From Megalonaias nervosa (taxonomy: Eukaryota > Mollusca > Bivalvia > Unionida > Unionidae), in contig JAECUM010001930.1 in assembly GCA_016617855.1 (NCBI GenBank), positions 1-64,000 of the forward strand: a stretch of 64,000 nucleotides of DNA, given 5' to 3'. Positions 23,390 to 35,629 of this stretch are shown one piece after another (positions within the stretch are counted from its first letter, which is position 1; the number at the start of each line of letters is the position of its first letter). Both the position numbers and the translations under genes were made by a program. A model generated the notes under the pieces. The model was not told the DNA's origin. It made no database searches and saw only the letters and a program-made list of their open reading frames with translations.

Positions 23390-24100
23390 TATCACTAGAT
23401 CAAGGAGATTGTTGTCCAGCAGAGAGGGGCAATGTAAATCATTGTGCAATTTATTTCTGTATAACCTTTGGAACTAAGATTGTTGAGGGATGGGCAAATG
23501 TCCACACACCCTCCCAAATGACAGAAAGAACAATGATGGACAAAGCCTTGGGATCTGGTACTGGGGAAACAAAGGGGCAGTTTGTGATTCCACCTGTTTG
23601 CAAAAAGATCGAAAAAAAGATCAATCATTGGATGCACCCATAGCTGGCAAGTCTAATGCAAGATTAATGGGTGGAGGACCAATTTTGTATGGAGAATCTG
23701 TCCTCTCCTTGACAGAGAAATGGCCAAGAAATAAGTCTGCTGGGAACATGTCTGATCTGGATGTCAATATTGTGCTGTGCACACCAACGGTGAAATTCCC
23801 AGACCAAAATGCAGAGTTGAAGTGATTTGTTATCACCCTATTTGAGGAGATACGTCACTACCACTGAGTTGTATGCCATGATGAGCACGAAATTGTTCTG
23901 AAGATGGCTGCTCCAAAATTGAAAGGCTTTGAGGATGGCTTTCATCTTCATGAGATTGAAATGGAGACCTACATCCTCCGGACTCCATTGGTCAATGGCA
24001 GTGTTGAAGTCCAGGAACAGATGGGCTCCCCAACCCAGGTACTTATGCCTGTACATGCTGTCACATCAGGTGGTGGCTGTTTAAGTGGTATTCCTGACTA
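23390..24100 (-). pseudogene. DIRS copy 3 RNase H region
   Basis: The frame from 24056 reads YLGWGAHLFLDFNTAIDQWS, then PEDVGLHFNLMKMKAILKAF, the DIRS RNase H middle. The 23637-23395 frame gives MIDLFFDLFANRWNHKLPLC, then IYIAPL, equivalent to the DLFA.RWN.KLP segment of copy 2. Several frame changes occur between them. Confidence 0.72.
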
Positions 24101-24960
24101 TGCAAGATCATTGATTCAGACCACCTCAGGGTGGGGAGGACATACCCAGTTCTGGTGGGTAAAAAATTCCACACCCAGATTGACAAACTGTTTGACGCAT
24201 AAAGATGGAACTTACCTTATGTCTCTGGAGAATGTCATCCAGATATGTTGCAGTGGAAGCAGATTCTGTTGTACAGAATAGGAAGATGATGAAGCTGAGT
24301 AGTTTTATAAAGGCTCAATGACTTATGTTTAAGTTCAAAGAGAGAGCACATAACTGATAACAAGTTCTTCAGTACATGACCAGTAGGAATTTCTGTCACA
24401 GCGAATGGATGGGAATGTGGAAATATATACTTGTCAGATCAAGAATGATCACAAATTCGTATATATGGATGGAAAGGCAGACTGATCTGGGTGTCTCCAT
24501 CTTAAATTTTGGTGTAAGGATAAATTGATTTAAATGACTGAGATCAATGATTGGTCTGAGTTTGCCACTGGCCTTTCTGACCAGAAAAGCCCTGAAGATT
24601 GTGGATTCTGAACAATCTCCACCACCTGCTTCATGATAAATGTCCTGATCTCTGGTTGTAAAGTAAACTCTTTACCAAGTATGATGACACTTCTGTCAAG
24701 AATGGAGAGGACAAAAGAGGAGGGTGTGTGCAGCAAAATGAGATCCGAAGTCCCTCTGATACAATTTGGATCACCCACTCATCATGCAGGAAGAGATCGA
24801 TAAAATGTTGTTTGAAAACATGATTCTGGCACCTCCCAGATAGTTGTCTGTGAGAGTGGAAACTTGGTTTCCTACCAATTTGACAGTGACAGTGCATGAT
24901 GAGGCCTGAGAGAGGTAAAGAATAAACACGCACTCCATCGCACATTATCCACATTGGTGG
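24101..24960 (-). pseudogene. DIRS copy 3 reverse transcriptase fragment
   Basis: Minus-strand frames around 24530-24780 carry a decayed RT N-terminus (VVEIVQNPQSSGLFWSERPV, then NSDQSLIS). Further down (24390-24500) pieces resemble KMETP..S... and DLTSIYFHIPI, which is palm motif A. Stops and frameshifts are frequent. Confidence 0.65.
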
Positions 24961-25104
24961 GAGCCTTCACCATTCACCATTACGTGGTATGTTCTAGCCT
25001 TTGACTCCAAGGTGTATTCATTGCTGGCCTTGTCCGCCAGCCAGAAATTTTACAGTGACACCAAATCCAACAAAGAAGATGTGGCCATGTTGCTGTGAAC
25101 AAGC

Positions 25105-25979
25105 TTTGAAGTGGCGTGCATAACTCCTCTCTCTATCCATCTTATAGTAATTAGGCAAAGTCATATTGACTTCAAAGTGGCGTGCATAACTCCTCTCTCT
25201 ATCCATCTTATAGTAAGTAGGCAAAGTCATATTGACTTCAAAGTGGCGTGCATAACTCCTCTCTCTATCCATCTTATAGTAATTAGGCAAAGTCATATTG
25301 ACTTCGAAGTGGCGTGCATAACTCATCTCTCTATCCATCTTATAGTAAGTAGGCAAAATCATATTGACTTCGAAGTGGCGTGCATAACTCCTCTCTCCAT
25401 CCATCTTATAGTAAGTAGGCAAAGTCATATTGACTTCAAAGTGGCGTGCATAACTCCTCTCTCTATCCATCTTATAGTAATTAGGCAAAGTCATATTGAC
25501 TTCGAAGTGGCGTGCATAACTCATCTCTCTATCCATCTTATAGTAAGTAGGCAAAATCATATTGACTTCGAAGTGGCGTGCATAACTCCTCTCTCCATCC
25601 ATCTTATAGTAAGTAGGCAAAGTCATATTGACTTCAAAGTGGCATGCATAACTCCTCTCTCTATCCATCTTATAGTAATTAGGCAAAGTCATATTGACTT
25701 CGAAGTGGTGTGCGTAACTCCTCTCTATCCATCTTATAGTAAGTAGGCAAATTCATATTGACTTCAAAGTTGCGTGCATAACTCCTCTCTCCATCCGTCT
25801 TATAGTAAGTAGGGCAAAGTCATATTGACTTTGAAGTGGCGTGCATAACTCCTCTCTCTATCCATCTTATAGTAAGTAGGCAAAGTCATATTGACTTCGA
25901 AGTGGTGTGCATAACTCCTCTCTCTATCCATCTTATAGTAAGTAGTCCATCTTATAGTAAGTAGGCAATGTCATATTGA
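25105..25979. repeat. 66-bp minisatellite with higher-order structure (~13 units)
   Basis: Units of 66 bp start at 25111, 25177, 25243 and so on. Because 66 is 22 codons, the array is open on both strands. The minus-strand frame 25692-25018 reads about ten repeats of the 22-residue unit MTLPNYYKMDRERSYARHFE + VN and runs on into unique gag-region sequence of DIRS copy 3. Unit variants (I/S, P/H, S/N and K/E at fixed positions of the plus-strand translation) recur in blocks of three, giving a 198-bp higher-order repeat. The array decays at its right end with indels near 25700 and 25940. No function is inferred for the peptide. Confidence 0.93.
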
Positions 25980-27330
25980 CTGCAGCATAGATCTTGTCTA
26001 ATGCTGGGAGAAAAGGCATCTGAATGAATTCTATAGAAAAGGCATCTGAATGAGTTCTATACCAATGAGATATATACCAATGAGATATAAGGACACTGGT
26101 ATTTGACTCTCAGGAAAAAAGGCATCTTGCTAGAAAGTCTCTCACCAATTTCCTTGATTTTTCCTGACTGCAGGAGAAGATGAATGGAGGGGCTGATTTC
26201 CTCACTGTCAATACTGACAGAGGCCTTGACCGTGTTTGCTAGTATAGGAGTGGGAGGTGGTGGACATTCTGAGTTGACAACACCAAATAAATTTCTTCTA
26301 TAGCTGCTTTAAAGCTATACTCAGTCCTCTCCATGGTGGGATCTAAGTGTAAGCTGTCATTAGGTTTATCCCCACACTCAGTGTGTGGGTAATCCTAGTC
26401 GTAATCAAGATCTTTATAATGCATACCCAGTGGGTAAGTAAGCCATAAGTAAATACCCAGCCACATCTGAAGGATTAGTTGTTAGACCAGTATGGACACC
26501 TTGTCTAAATCACAATCTGTTGGAACTCAAGTTGGTCACATGGCTGGTAGTGTAGATGGCAGCATTACCAGTAAAGAGGTGAAACTAGATGAACATATGG
26601 ATATAAGATCCCTGGTAAATCCAACATTCCATGGTTTTACTTGATGAGGTCTGGTATGATATGCCTTAGAAACCATATAGTCAGTGAACATTATGGATCA
26701 TGGGCAGATGGCTGGACTACGGTTGGTAACTGGTATGGCATCAAACTGAGGTATGGCTAGACAGTATGGCTCATTGATAAACAATATGCATCTGGTCTTA
26801 CATTCACTAAGGCCATGCTCAGACATGTTGGGGGACTTATGCCCACTGGGCTGCATAGAATAGGGTGGAAATTCTTCCCCCATAACACTGAAATTCTTGG
26901 TTAGGAGAGATGATTCCAGGATGGGAAAAAGTTGGCCACAACTAATCAGCTCTGTTATTGCCTGTTGTACCTAATGATGTTAACTACAGTGACAGTGTAG
27001 GTGGAGGAGAAGTAACAGTAGCAGTAGGTAACGTTCAACATTTCTTCATTGGGGGAAGGGGGCCAATGGCATCCCCCATCAAACTGGTCATAGACTCTGT
27101 ATTAGGACACTCCATACAACAATACTCTCAGACTTTGATTTTCACCACTGCTCCTTGTTCCTTGAACTTTTCCTTAGTACTGTCAACCATGTAGTATCAG
27201 ACCAATTAACATGTGTGACACATATTGCTGACGACGTACACTTGGTACAGGTGATGTTTGGATCATGTGAATCCTCAATGGCCTTGAATGTTTGCCACTT
27301 TGTACACTTCATCATCATTATTATGTTCTG
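25980..27330 (-). pseudogene. DIRS copy 3 gag-region remnant
   Basis: Lies upstream of the reverse transcriptase on the minus strand. Short decayed frames only, for example a minus-strand reading near 26340-26250 beginning DPTMERTEYSFKAAIEEI. No known domain recognised. The assignment is from position. Confidence 0.4.
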
Positions 27331-27349
27331 AAAAGATTAAGGGAATAAT

Positions 27350-27372
27350 AATAATAATAATAATAATAATAA
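27350..27372. repeat. (AAT)n microsatellite
   Basis: Uninterrupted taa/ata repeats, about 7-8 units. Confidence 0.9.
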
Positions 27373-28560
27373 ACATAAACATTAACAATGTCAGAAACAC
27401 CTGCTATGCTAGGGTTGTTTCATAAACATGAACTACAAATACATCTTTCTATTACAATGTAGCCATGAGAACCACGCAGTCAGAGAATGCAGAGACTAAG
27501 TCCACACATATGAAGAAATTTCACATAAATATGGTTGAAATTTAAAATATTTTAAGTAATCAGTCTGAAAATAATGTAATCTGTAATAGATGGTTAAATA
27601 TAGCATGAATCCAACTGGTTTTTGGGAAGTGAAGTGAACAATGTTTGTTCAGTACACAGTGAAGACTTTAAACTGGTACCAGCTGTAAGTGGCAAAAGTT
27701 ATTACCCTTTGTCTATCTTAGAAAGACGAACTTTCATCATTGGAAGGGCTGGATTCATGAGGTAGTAGGGTTTATATTCCTAAAATTAATGTGATCGGGG
27801 AATATATTTGTTGGAGAAACTATACTGCTCACAGAAAGACCACTACAAATAATTTTTATTTCAAGATCACTTCATTATAAAACTTCAAAAACAGATGTCA
27901 AAATATCATGTGCACTGTATAAGCAGAGAAAACAATCTGACTTCTATGTGGGCCATTACAGTGGCATGATTTTTTCATTTAACCAATTTGCCATTGAGCG
28001 GAAATTATACAGCAATATTATATGAGTTTTCTACATCACCAGACCTGCACCAATTTATATACAGCTATAGCAATGTGAAGGGACATCATCACAACCCATG
28101 CTGGTATGTAGCAAGGGTGCCTAAGTGTTGTGAGGTTGGCAAAGTGATGACATTGAAAAGCCAGAAACTATTGAAGTAAGAAAGAACAGAAAAATTAAAG
28201 CTGGAGTAAACTTCCATTTTAAGAGAACATTCCTCCAACTTGCTTTAAGGTAGAAAGCTTCCAAAATGTTTGTATGTGGATTCTGAGGTCTCTCTGTCCA
28301 TAGTCAGCATGGTACCTGGCACAGGATTTGGTGCCAACTACTGTATCAAGGGATGATTACTCTAACTGCCACCTAGGTGGGCAGATAACTTTTAGCTCTT
28401 TACCTGAAAAGTTCTAACCTGGGGGGGGGGCTGGAATTGTGAGGTAGTAGTAGTAGCAGTACTTTTGAGGTATTATGTGAAGGTATTATGATCTTATAAC
28501 ATATTTGAAAAAGACATTCAAATTTGCTGCTGTGGTAGCTATATTGGTTGTAAGATCTGC
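27373..28560. other. Intronic sequence, nothing recognised
   Basis: No recognisable protein or repeat. A run of nine g's sits near 28423. The short frame at 27988-28179 has no motif. Confidence 0.45.
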
Positions 28561-28569
28561 AGAGCTTTC

Positions 28570-29185
28570 ATTTAGAACCAAGTATACATAATATGCTATG
28601 CTAAATCTGAGCTTGACAGGATTTACAAACTTCAGAAACGAGCAGCATGCATAATTTTAGATGCATCTATTGATCATCCCTCAAAAGCATTGTTTACAGA
28701 ACTCAAATGGTTCACAATATATGACAGGATAGATTTTCACAAGGTAGTTCTTTTATATAAATGTCTACATGGAACTGCACCAGAGTATCTTCAGGACTTA
28801 TTCAGGCCTTTTTCACCACAATACCAGTTGAGATCAATATTACATGGAAACCTTATAGCACCAAAACCAAGAACAGAGCAATTTAAAAAGAGCTTCCAAT
28901 ACTCTGCTACAGTTCTGTGGAACAAGCTTCCACTACATGTAAAATCTGCTGAAAATATTAGAGTATTTAAGAAGAGATATCATGAGCATGTATGTGTTTC
29001 TAATAGATAATGGAAGTTAGTATTTTAATACTAAATATGTCAAAAATAAACAGTAACTATTGCTATCTTCATATAATGTGCATTGTTATACTCTCCTTAA
29101 GAGGGCCTCAAGGGAGAATAGTCCTTTTTGACCAATGAGTCACCCTCTATAAATAAAGCATTATTATTATTATTATTATTATTAT
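28570..29185 (+). mobile_element. 5'-truncated non-LTR retrotransposon (jockey/CR1-L2-like) 3' end
   Basis: The plus frame reads ELDRIYKLQKRAACIILDAS, continues through LKWFTIYDRIDFHKVVLLYK, then CLHGTAPEYLQDLF, and ends PKPRTEQFKKSFQYSATVLW + NKLPLHVKSAENIRVFKK. This is the conserved C-terminal tail of jockey/CR1-type ORF2 proteins, after the RT domain. The frame from about 28600 stops at 29008-29010. A 3' UTR with ataaataaagcattattatt and an (ATT)n tail ends near 29185. The element is 5'-truncated, as usual for target-primed insertions, and antisense to the host transporter gene. Confidence 0.85.
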
Positions 29186-30240
29186 GAGAACCCCATGTCA
29201 ATAGGACCAAGTACACATAATATGAGAACCCCATGTCAATAGGACCATCCATTCAAAAAGAGTATTGATAATAAGATTTTCTAATTTTCAAAATGGCTAC
29301 AATAGCAACCATATTGAAAGTTGATTGGCACCATTTTAATTTAGAACAAACCAGATAAAGTTGATTTGCACCATTTTAATTTAGAACAAAACCAGATATC
29401 CAAAGTTTTCTACTGGACTGCCACATCACTGTATCTTTCCACTAAAGAGGAGTTGCAAATAACAAGATTTTCTTGATAGTAGCCAAACTGGATGTCAGAA
29501 CAGCAGAATTTCCATTTAATGTTGAACTCAATATTGCACGAAGTCATTTGGTGAAAACCCCATTTTGATATGACCATACATATAGTAAAAGTAGCAATAC
29601 AATTTTCAAAATGGGCATTGTGGTAGCTGTATTGCAAGTCAGATCAGCACGACATTCACTTGGGACCAACCAAACATAATATGAAATCTTTTGATAAAAA
29701 CCCCACATCAATATGACTTTCCATTCTGAAGAAATAGTGATGAAAAGATTTTCAAGATGGCTGCTGTTGTGGTCATATTGGCACCATTTTCATTCAGGAC
29801 CAAACATACCTCATACGTACTCCTCTCATGCAGATTGCTAGCTGACGTGACTTTCCAGTCAAAGGAGAAGTGATGATAAGGTTTTCAAAAATGGCTTCTG
29901 TGGTAGCCATAATGGAAATCAAATCAACCTCATTTTCCTTTAGAGTACCAACTAAACATTATATGAAGTCTTTTATTGAAAACCCATGTTGATATCCTCA
30001 TCCATTCAGGAGAAGTAGAGTCAAACAAGATTTTCAAGATGGCCAATATGGTGACCATATTAGATGTCTGAGCAGTACCATTTTCATTTTTGACCAACTA
30101 GACCATGGGATGAATGTGTGTGCAAAGTTTCATGGCAATCCTCTAAGTAGTTCTGGAGGAGTAGAATAACAAATATTTGCTAATGGACGGAAGGATATCA
30201 GACAACAGGCTATCACACAGGCTCTTCTGGTTTATGACCT
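29186..30240 (+). repeat. Mid-repetitive family with ~145-bp internal period (copy 1)
   Basis: Degenerate units repeat the motif 'ttttcaagatggctgctgtg', 'gtagccatattgga', 'caccattttcatt(t/a)(a/g)ggaccaac', 'cccatgttgatatgac', 'cattcaggagaagtag' about every 135-150 bp (motif near 29290, 29607, 29753, 29888, 30035). It ends with a distinctive 3' block 'accatgggatgaatgtgtgtgcaaagttt', 'aagtagttctggaggagtag'. The same family is at 52655-53345 and 55543-55690. No coding capacity. Its 3' block looks like repeats common in mollusc genomes, from memory. Confidence 0.7.
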
Positions 30241-30404
30241 GTATGACAACATTTAAAAAGACAAAAAAAGGTCTGAAAAAGGCATGAGCAAAGCTTGAAA
30301 CTCTCAAGATTGTGGTGGGAGTCATAACAAATGTCCAGAGACAAGAAGTTATGGGACTCCCATTACAAGGATTCTGTTGAGGGCCCTAACTTCATCAAAC
30401 TAAC

Positions 30405-30565
30405 CTTCCAAATCTGTTTGCCCAAAAGCCAGCACTGACCCCTCCAAACATGCCTCCCACTGCAAAAATAGACACAGTGACTGCCCACAAAACTGTCAAA
30501 GTGCTGTCTGGCATACTGGCACCGGTTCTACTCTGACAGGTCTCGTTATAAAAAGACTTGATTAC
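30405..30565 (-). CDS. Glucose transporter (SLC2A/GLUT) exon, extracellular loop 1 and TM2
   Basis: A 161-bp exon. The acceptor is ...ctttccttttcatag|GTA and the donor is GGAAG|gttagt. It starts in phase 0 and ends with two bases of arginine. It reads VIKSFYNETCQSRTGASMPD, then STLTVLWAVTVSIFAVGGMF, then GGVSAGFWANRFG. NET is an N-glycosylation sequon at the place of the conserved glycan site in GLUT1 loop 1. The length of 161 bp equals, as I recall it, the matching exon of vertebrate SLC2A1, so this intron pair is ancient. Fully intact. Confidence 0.96.
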
Positions 30566-31712
30566 CTATGAAAAGGAAAGGTAAAAAAACAAGCTTGAGG
30601 GTAATTACAATTACATATATTACCTTTATGAAGCATATAGGTATCTCCAGTAGCTATTGCAGACATCAATCACCAACCAGAAAAATAAATTTGTACTAAA
30701 GTTATTTTGCAATTTGTTATTTTTCAACTACACTTTCAATTAGCACTACTGTGCTTACCTGTTGTTAAACCACATATATAAATACATACTTTGTCAGGCA
30801 ATAAAATACACAAAACAATATAAAAAAAACATTTGTTATATGATGCCAAAGCAGAAGTACGATAATGAATTATTGAATACCTATGATGATTTTTTTCCTT
30901 CTGTTTTTAAAAAACTCCAAACAATTCTTATTAAAATCTGCTTCTGAAGCTACTATCATTGTCCACCCACAGAACCCGCTGTGTGAAAGTTAAAAGCTTC
31001 GAGTAATCTTGAGAGACTGCTAGTATTAGAAGCATAGTTCATGCATCAGTTATTACCTAGATTAGCCACTACTGCTGAGGCCTCATGAAAAGCATGCAGT
31101 CCACAGTCTATTTCCTATATTCAACCACATGCACAATACAAAATTATTTCTTTCTTCAGTCACTATGACTTTGAATTTTGACCTTTGACCTATGAAATTC
31201 ATAGGATTCTTCCTTATCCCATGAAGAAATCTTCTGCAAAGCAAGGCAACTGTAGATGATGAGAAACTCAAGCTATTATGAAAAAACCTTGTGGCAACGA
31301 AAAAAGGTAAAATTCTGATCTAGTAATATGCATTATACTTATGAATGAAATTAGAGGAAAGTTCATGCAAGACAGATTTACCAACTTTTGATTGGAATAT
31401 TTCAAAATAAAAATTCTGAAGCTGTCAACAGAATTTGGGGCCACCAGGTGGCCCTTATTAATATAGCAGAATCATCCCCTGACCAATCTTTCAATTAGCT
31501 CTAATGTAAACCTTTTAAACAAGTTTGGTCAGGGCATCATCTGGTAAACAAATCAAGTTATTGTGTGCAAATAGGTTTGCTCTCTTTTATCATCTTTACT
31601 TCAATAAATATTTATTGTTCCCATTATTTTAGGAGAAGTCGATTCTACATTTTACCACTTGTGCATGCATTACTCTATGAATAATGTTTCACAATTCATC
31701 TCACACCATTTT
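30566..31712. other. Intronic sequence, nothing recognised
   Basis: AT-rich, no recognised element. Confidence 0.45.
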
Positions 31713-32312
31713 AGAAAGTCTCTAGATTCTGGCTTGTTAATTTTTGGTATCTCTAGATTCTGGCTTGTTAATTTTTAGTATCTCTAGATTCTGGCTTGTT
31801 AATGGTTGGTATCTCTAGATTCTGGCATGTTAATGGTTGGTATCTCTAGATTCTGGCATGTTAATGGTTGGTATCTCTTGATTCTGGCTTGTTAATGGTC
31901 AGTATCTCTTGATTCTAGCTTGTTAGTGGTGGGTATCTCTTGATTCTGGCATGTTAATGATGGGTATCTCTAGATTCTGGCATGTTAATGGTTGGTATCT
32001 CTAGATTCTGGCATGTTAATGGTTAGTATCTCTTGATTCTGGCTTGTTAGTGGTGGGTATCTCTTGATTCTGGCTTTTTAATGGTTGGTATCTCTAGATT
32101 CTGGCTTGTTAATGGTTGGTATCTAGATTCTGGCTTGTTAGTGGTGGGTATCTCTTGATTCTGGCTTTTTAATGGTTGGTATCTCTAGATTCTGGCTTGT
32201 TAATGGTTGGTATCTCTAGATTCTGGCTTGTTAATGGTTGGTATCTCCAGATTCTGGCTAGTTAATGGTGGGCATCTCTTGATTCTGGATTGTTAATGGT
32301 GGGCATCTCTGG
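31713..32312. repeat. 31-bp minisatellite, ~19 units
   Basis: The unit is tctctagattctggcttgtt + aatggttggta. Variants tctctt/tctcta, ggcttg/ggcatg and ggttgg/ggtggg interleave along the array. It is the first of several unrelated arrays between 31.7 and 36.4 kb. Confidence 0.95.
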
Positions 32313-32607
32313 AAGTGCTCTAAAGTGTGATAGCTTTAATTCACTTTCAAGGAATGAAGATAAGCGGAACTACAGGCAAGCAAGATAATCTAGTGAGAAA
32401 GGCCTGTGGATATGCTGCTATTCTACAGATTCCTACTGCTTTTAAACAACTTGTATTAGTTGCTCTTTGAGTTTTATCACATTATGAGTAACTCATTTAA
32501 GAATACTTATGTCTCTAACAGTAAAGTTATGGATGTCAACAAATCATTATAATACCAAATCCTCACAACTACCTATACCGGTGATGTTCAACTGAAACCA
32601 ATTTGAT
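32313..32607. other. Spacer between repeats
   Basis: Unique-looking AT-rich sequence with no coding frame. Confidence 0.4.
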
Positions 32608-32825
32608 TTAAATTATGTGCTTTCATTTTAATGCATTTATAATGAAGAAGAAACATTCAACTTGCGTCACTGCACTCTTTTTTATGCCACTGCTAGTGCC
32701 ATATGCTGTGACTCACACGTAGCTCATGTGTGTGTATTTACATTAGTTTTGATTTATGCCAATTTCATTTTATCATAACCTCAGAAATGTATCTATAGTG
32801 TAAATCAACCATCAGCTGTATAACG
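32608..32825 (+). repeat. Dispersed repeat of unknown type (copy 2)
   Basis: Matches 20640-20855 in the same orientation: attatgtgctttcattttaa, ttgatttatgccaa, cctcagaaatgtatctatag, tgtaaatcaaccatcagctg. Similarity is imperfect (rough visual estimate 70-75%). Confidence 0.7.
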
Positions 32826-33439
32826 TTAAAACATTTGTTAACCCAACACCATAAATGTATAGTCAGCAATTAATTTGGTTACTTCATTTACATCCTATAT
32901 CTCTGGGTTACTCAATCTAATCAAATATACCTTTGGAAGACCTTTGGATTTTATACCATGCTAGGAAGTTATACAAATTATTTCTTAATTCCTAATTTCA
33001 AGTATTACAGTACATCTCATTTGATTTCCTTCCCCACACAGTATGGCGAATCAATTAATCACCTCCACTCTGAGGCACTGCAGCGGACAGATAAGCTGAC
33101 AACTCACAACCTTGACTCATTGGCTATGTTTGTACACCTCCACTGCAGAGGTGTTAGGAGAAACAACAGTGATTGACACTCAGCAAAGACCATGCATGAA
33201 AAGACTACGGAATCAGTGATTCAAAATTGGATTCCATATAAAGATATGTCTTAATATCAATTCTATCTACAGAAAATAAAATAAAATCATTAAAAAGAAA
33301 TTTGTGCATTCAGTACATGTGTATTTGAAAAAGGCTGCTCAACTTTTATGAATGACTTCCATTTGCCTGTATTGCTAAATTGTAAAAATAATCTATGTTC
33401 ATTCCTAATTAAGTTTAAAGAATGCAGTCAAACAATTTT

Positions 33440-33545
33440 ATATCATGATCAGATGAATGTGGATATCAGATGAATGTGGATAATCAGAGGAATATGGATA
33501 GTCAAAGAAATGTGGATAATTGGAGGAATATGGATGAATCAGAGG
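33440..33545. repeat. Degenerate short tandem repeat (gatgaatgtggata)
   Basis: About six units of agatgaatgtggatatc / agaggaatatggatagtc, 17-22 bp long, strongly diverged. Confidence 0.8.
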
Positions 33546-33601
33546 AATGTGGATAACAGTCAAAAAAATGCAATATTCATAATTGCTGTGTAATATACAA
33601 C

Positions 33602-34165
33602 TTTGAGCCAGCTTAGATTGTGATGTAAATGGGTATAGAGTGTACTGTAACAAGGCCCTGGCTTCGATTTTAATACAAATGCATACAGAGTGTACTGTAA
33701 CAAGGCCCTGGCTTCGATTTTAATACAAATGCTTACAGAGTGTACTGTAACAAGGCCCTGGCTTTTGATCTTAATGCAAATGCATACAGAGTGTACTGTA
33801 ACAAGGCCCTAGGCTTAGATTGTGATGCAAATGAGTACAGAGTGTACCGTAACAAGGCCCTGGCTTCGATTCTAATACAAATGCATACAGAGTGTACTGT
33901 AACAAGGCCCTGGCTTTGATTCTAATACAAATGCATACAGAGTGTACTGTAACAAGGCCCTGGTTTCGATTCTAATACAAATGCATACAGAGTGTAATGT
34001 AACAAGGCCCTGGCTTCGATTCTAATACAAATGCATACAGAGTGTACTGTAATAAGGCCCTGGCTTTGATTCTAATGCAAATGAGTACAGAGTGTACTGT
34101 AACAAGGCCCTGGCTTTGATTATGATGTACATGGGTATAGAGTGTACTGTAACAGGGCCCTGGCT
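33602..34165. repeat. 50-bp minisatellite, ~11 units
   Basis: The unit is gcatacagagtgtactgtaa + caaggccctggcttcgattc + taatacaaat. Outer units are more diverged (gggtatagag, gtgatgtaaat) than central ones, as expected if the array grows from its middle. Confidence 0.95.
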
Positions 34166-34690
34166 ACAGTGGAGATTCTACAGAAATCCCTCTAAATAAG
34201 TTACTAGTATGTAATTTTTCAAACCCTGTACATTTTTGTATGTAATAAATGTTTCAGGACATAGATGTTTGCTTTATAATTTAAAATGTACATTTTTAGC
34301 ACAAATGATTTCTAAAAGCTAAACATTGATGTGTTTGAGAATTAAATACATACAAATATTGTCAAAAACCCACAGAAATAAAGCAGATATTTACTGAAAA
34401 TCATTTCTATATATCTCTTATATATTGCCTGACATTACTCTCTCTCCATATATATATATATAGAGTTAAAATTTTCTTTCCAATACAGTGTGTAATTGTC
34501 AACCGAATGTACATTAAAGTGAAATTACTATAATTACTTCAACCATATTGTATCATTGATCGAATTTCTTCAACCATATTGTATCACTGATCACATGTTA
34601 TTGATCCTTTGAATCACACTAAATAATACAAACCAGCATCTTTCAGTGACCTAGTTTTGGAGGAAGTCTTGACAAATGTTTATAGCATTT

Positions 34691-35526
34691 ACTGTCATCA
34701 GGCTGGCAAATATTGATCAAAATCAATTTGAAAAAGTCTCTATTCAGTTAGTGATTTTTTCACAGTACTGTCATCAGGCTGGCAAATATTGATCAAAGTC
34801 AATTTGAAAAAGTCTCTATTCAGTTAGTGATTTTTTCACAGTACTGTCATCAGGCTGGCAAATATTGATCAAAATCAATTTGAAAAAGTCTCTATTCAGT
34901 TAGTGACTTTTTCTCAGTACTGTCATCAGGCTGGCAAATATTGATCAAAGTCAATTTGAAAAAGTCTCTATTCAGTTAGTGATTTTTTCACAGTACTGTC
35001 ATCAGGCTGGCAAATATTGATCAAAATCAATTTGAAAAAGTCTCTATTCAGTTAGTGATTTTTTCACAGTACTGTCATCAGGCTGGCAAATATTGATCAA
35101 AATCAATTTGAAAAAGTCTCTATTCAGTTAGTGATTTTTTCACAGTACTGTCATCAGGCTGGCAAATATTGATCAAAGTCAATTTGAAAAAGTCTCTATT
35201 CAGTTAGTGATTTTTTCACAGTACTGTCATCAGGCTGGCAAATATTGATCAAAATCAATTTGAAAAAGTCTCTATTCAGTTAGTGATTTTTTCACAGTAC
35301 TGTCATCAGGCTGGCAAATATTGATCAAAATCAATTTGAAAAAGTCTCTATTCAGTTAGTGATTTTTTCACAGTACTGACATCAGGCTGGCAAATATTGA
35401 TCAAAATCAATTTGAAAAAGTCTCTATTCAGTTAGTGATTTTTTCACAGTACTGTCATCAGGCTGGCAAATATTGATCAAAATCAATTTGAAAAAGTCTC
35501 TATTCAGTTAGTGATTTTTTCACAGT
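34691..35526. repeat. 76-bp minisatellite, 11 units
   Basis: Units start every 76 bp from 34691 (34767 and so on). The core reads actgtcatcaggctggcaaa, tattgatcaaaatcaatttg, aaaaagtctctattcagtta, gtgattttttcacagt. Almost all differences are at one site (aaaatc/aaagtc). High identity suggests recent or homogenised expansion. Confidence 0.96.
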
Positions 35527-35629
35527 ACTGTGATTCTGTACATATTAGCTCTGTCTTTTAGAAATTAAAGCTCCATGCAAATGACAATGAAGAAACAACG
35601 AGAATTTAATAAACTAGCTTGTATGTTCC

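Larger units (their letters stand above)
21900..27330 (-). mobile_element. DIRS-like retroelement (copy 3)
   Basis: Minus-strand remnant with recombinase (22480-22860), RNase H (23390-24100), reverse transcriptase (24190-24960) and gag region (above 24960) in DIRS order, like copies 1 and 2. A terminal segment near 21940-22060 (taggagaaacataattaact ... tttctcattcaaatacattttcc) resembles the end of copy 1. It lies in the 21.4-30.4 kb intron. The gag region carries a large minisatellite. Broken throughout; the outer limits are approximate. Confidence 0.75.

Noticed and set aside
25111..25746. 211-codon plus-strand frame in the 66-bp array
   Set aside because: The array is open on both strands because the period is a multiple of 3. 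Only the minus frame joins element sequence, so the plus frame is treated as a by-product.
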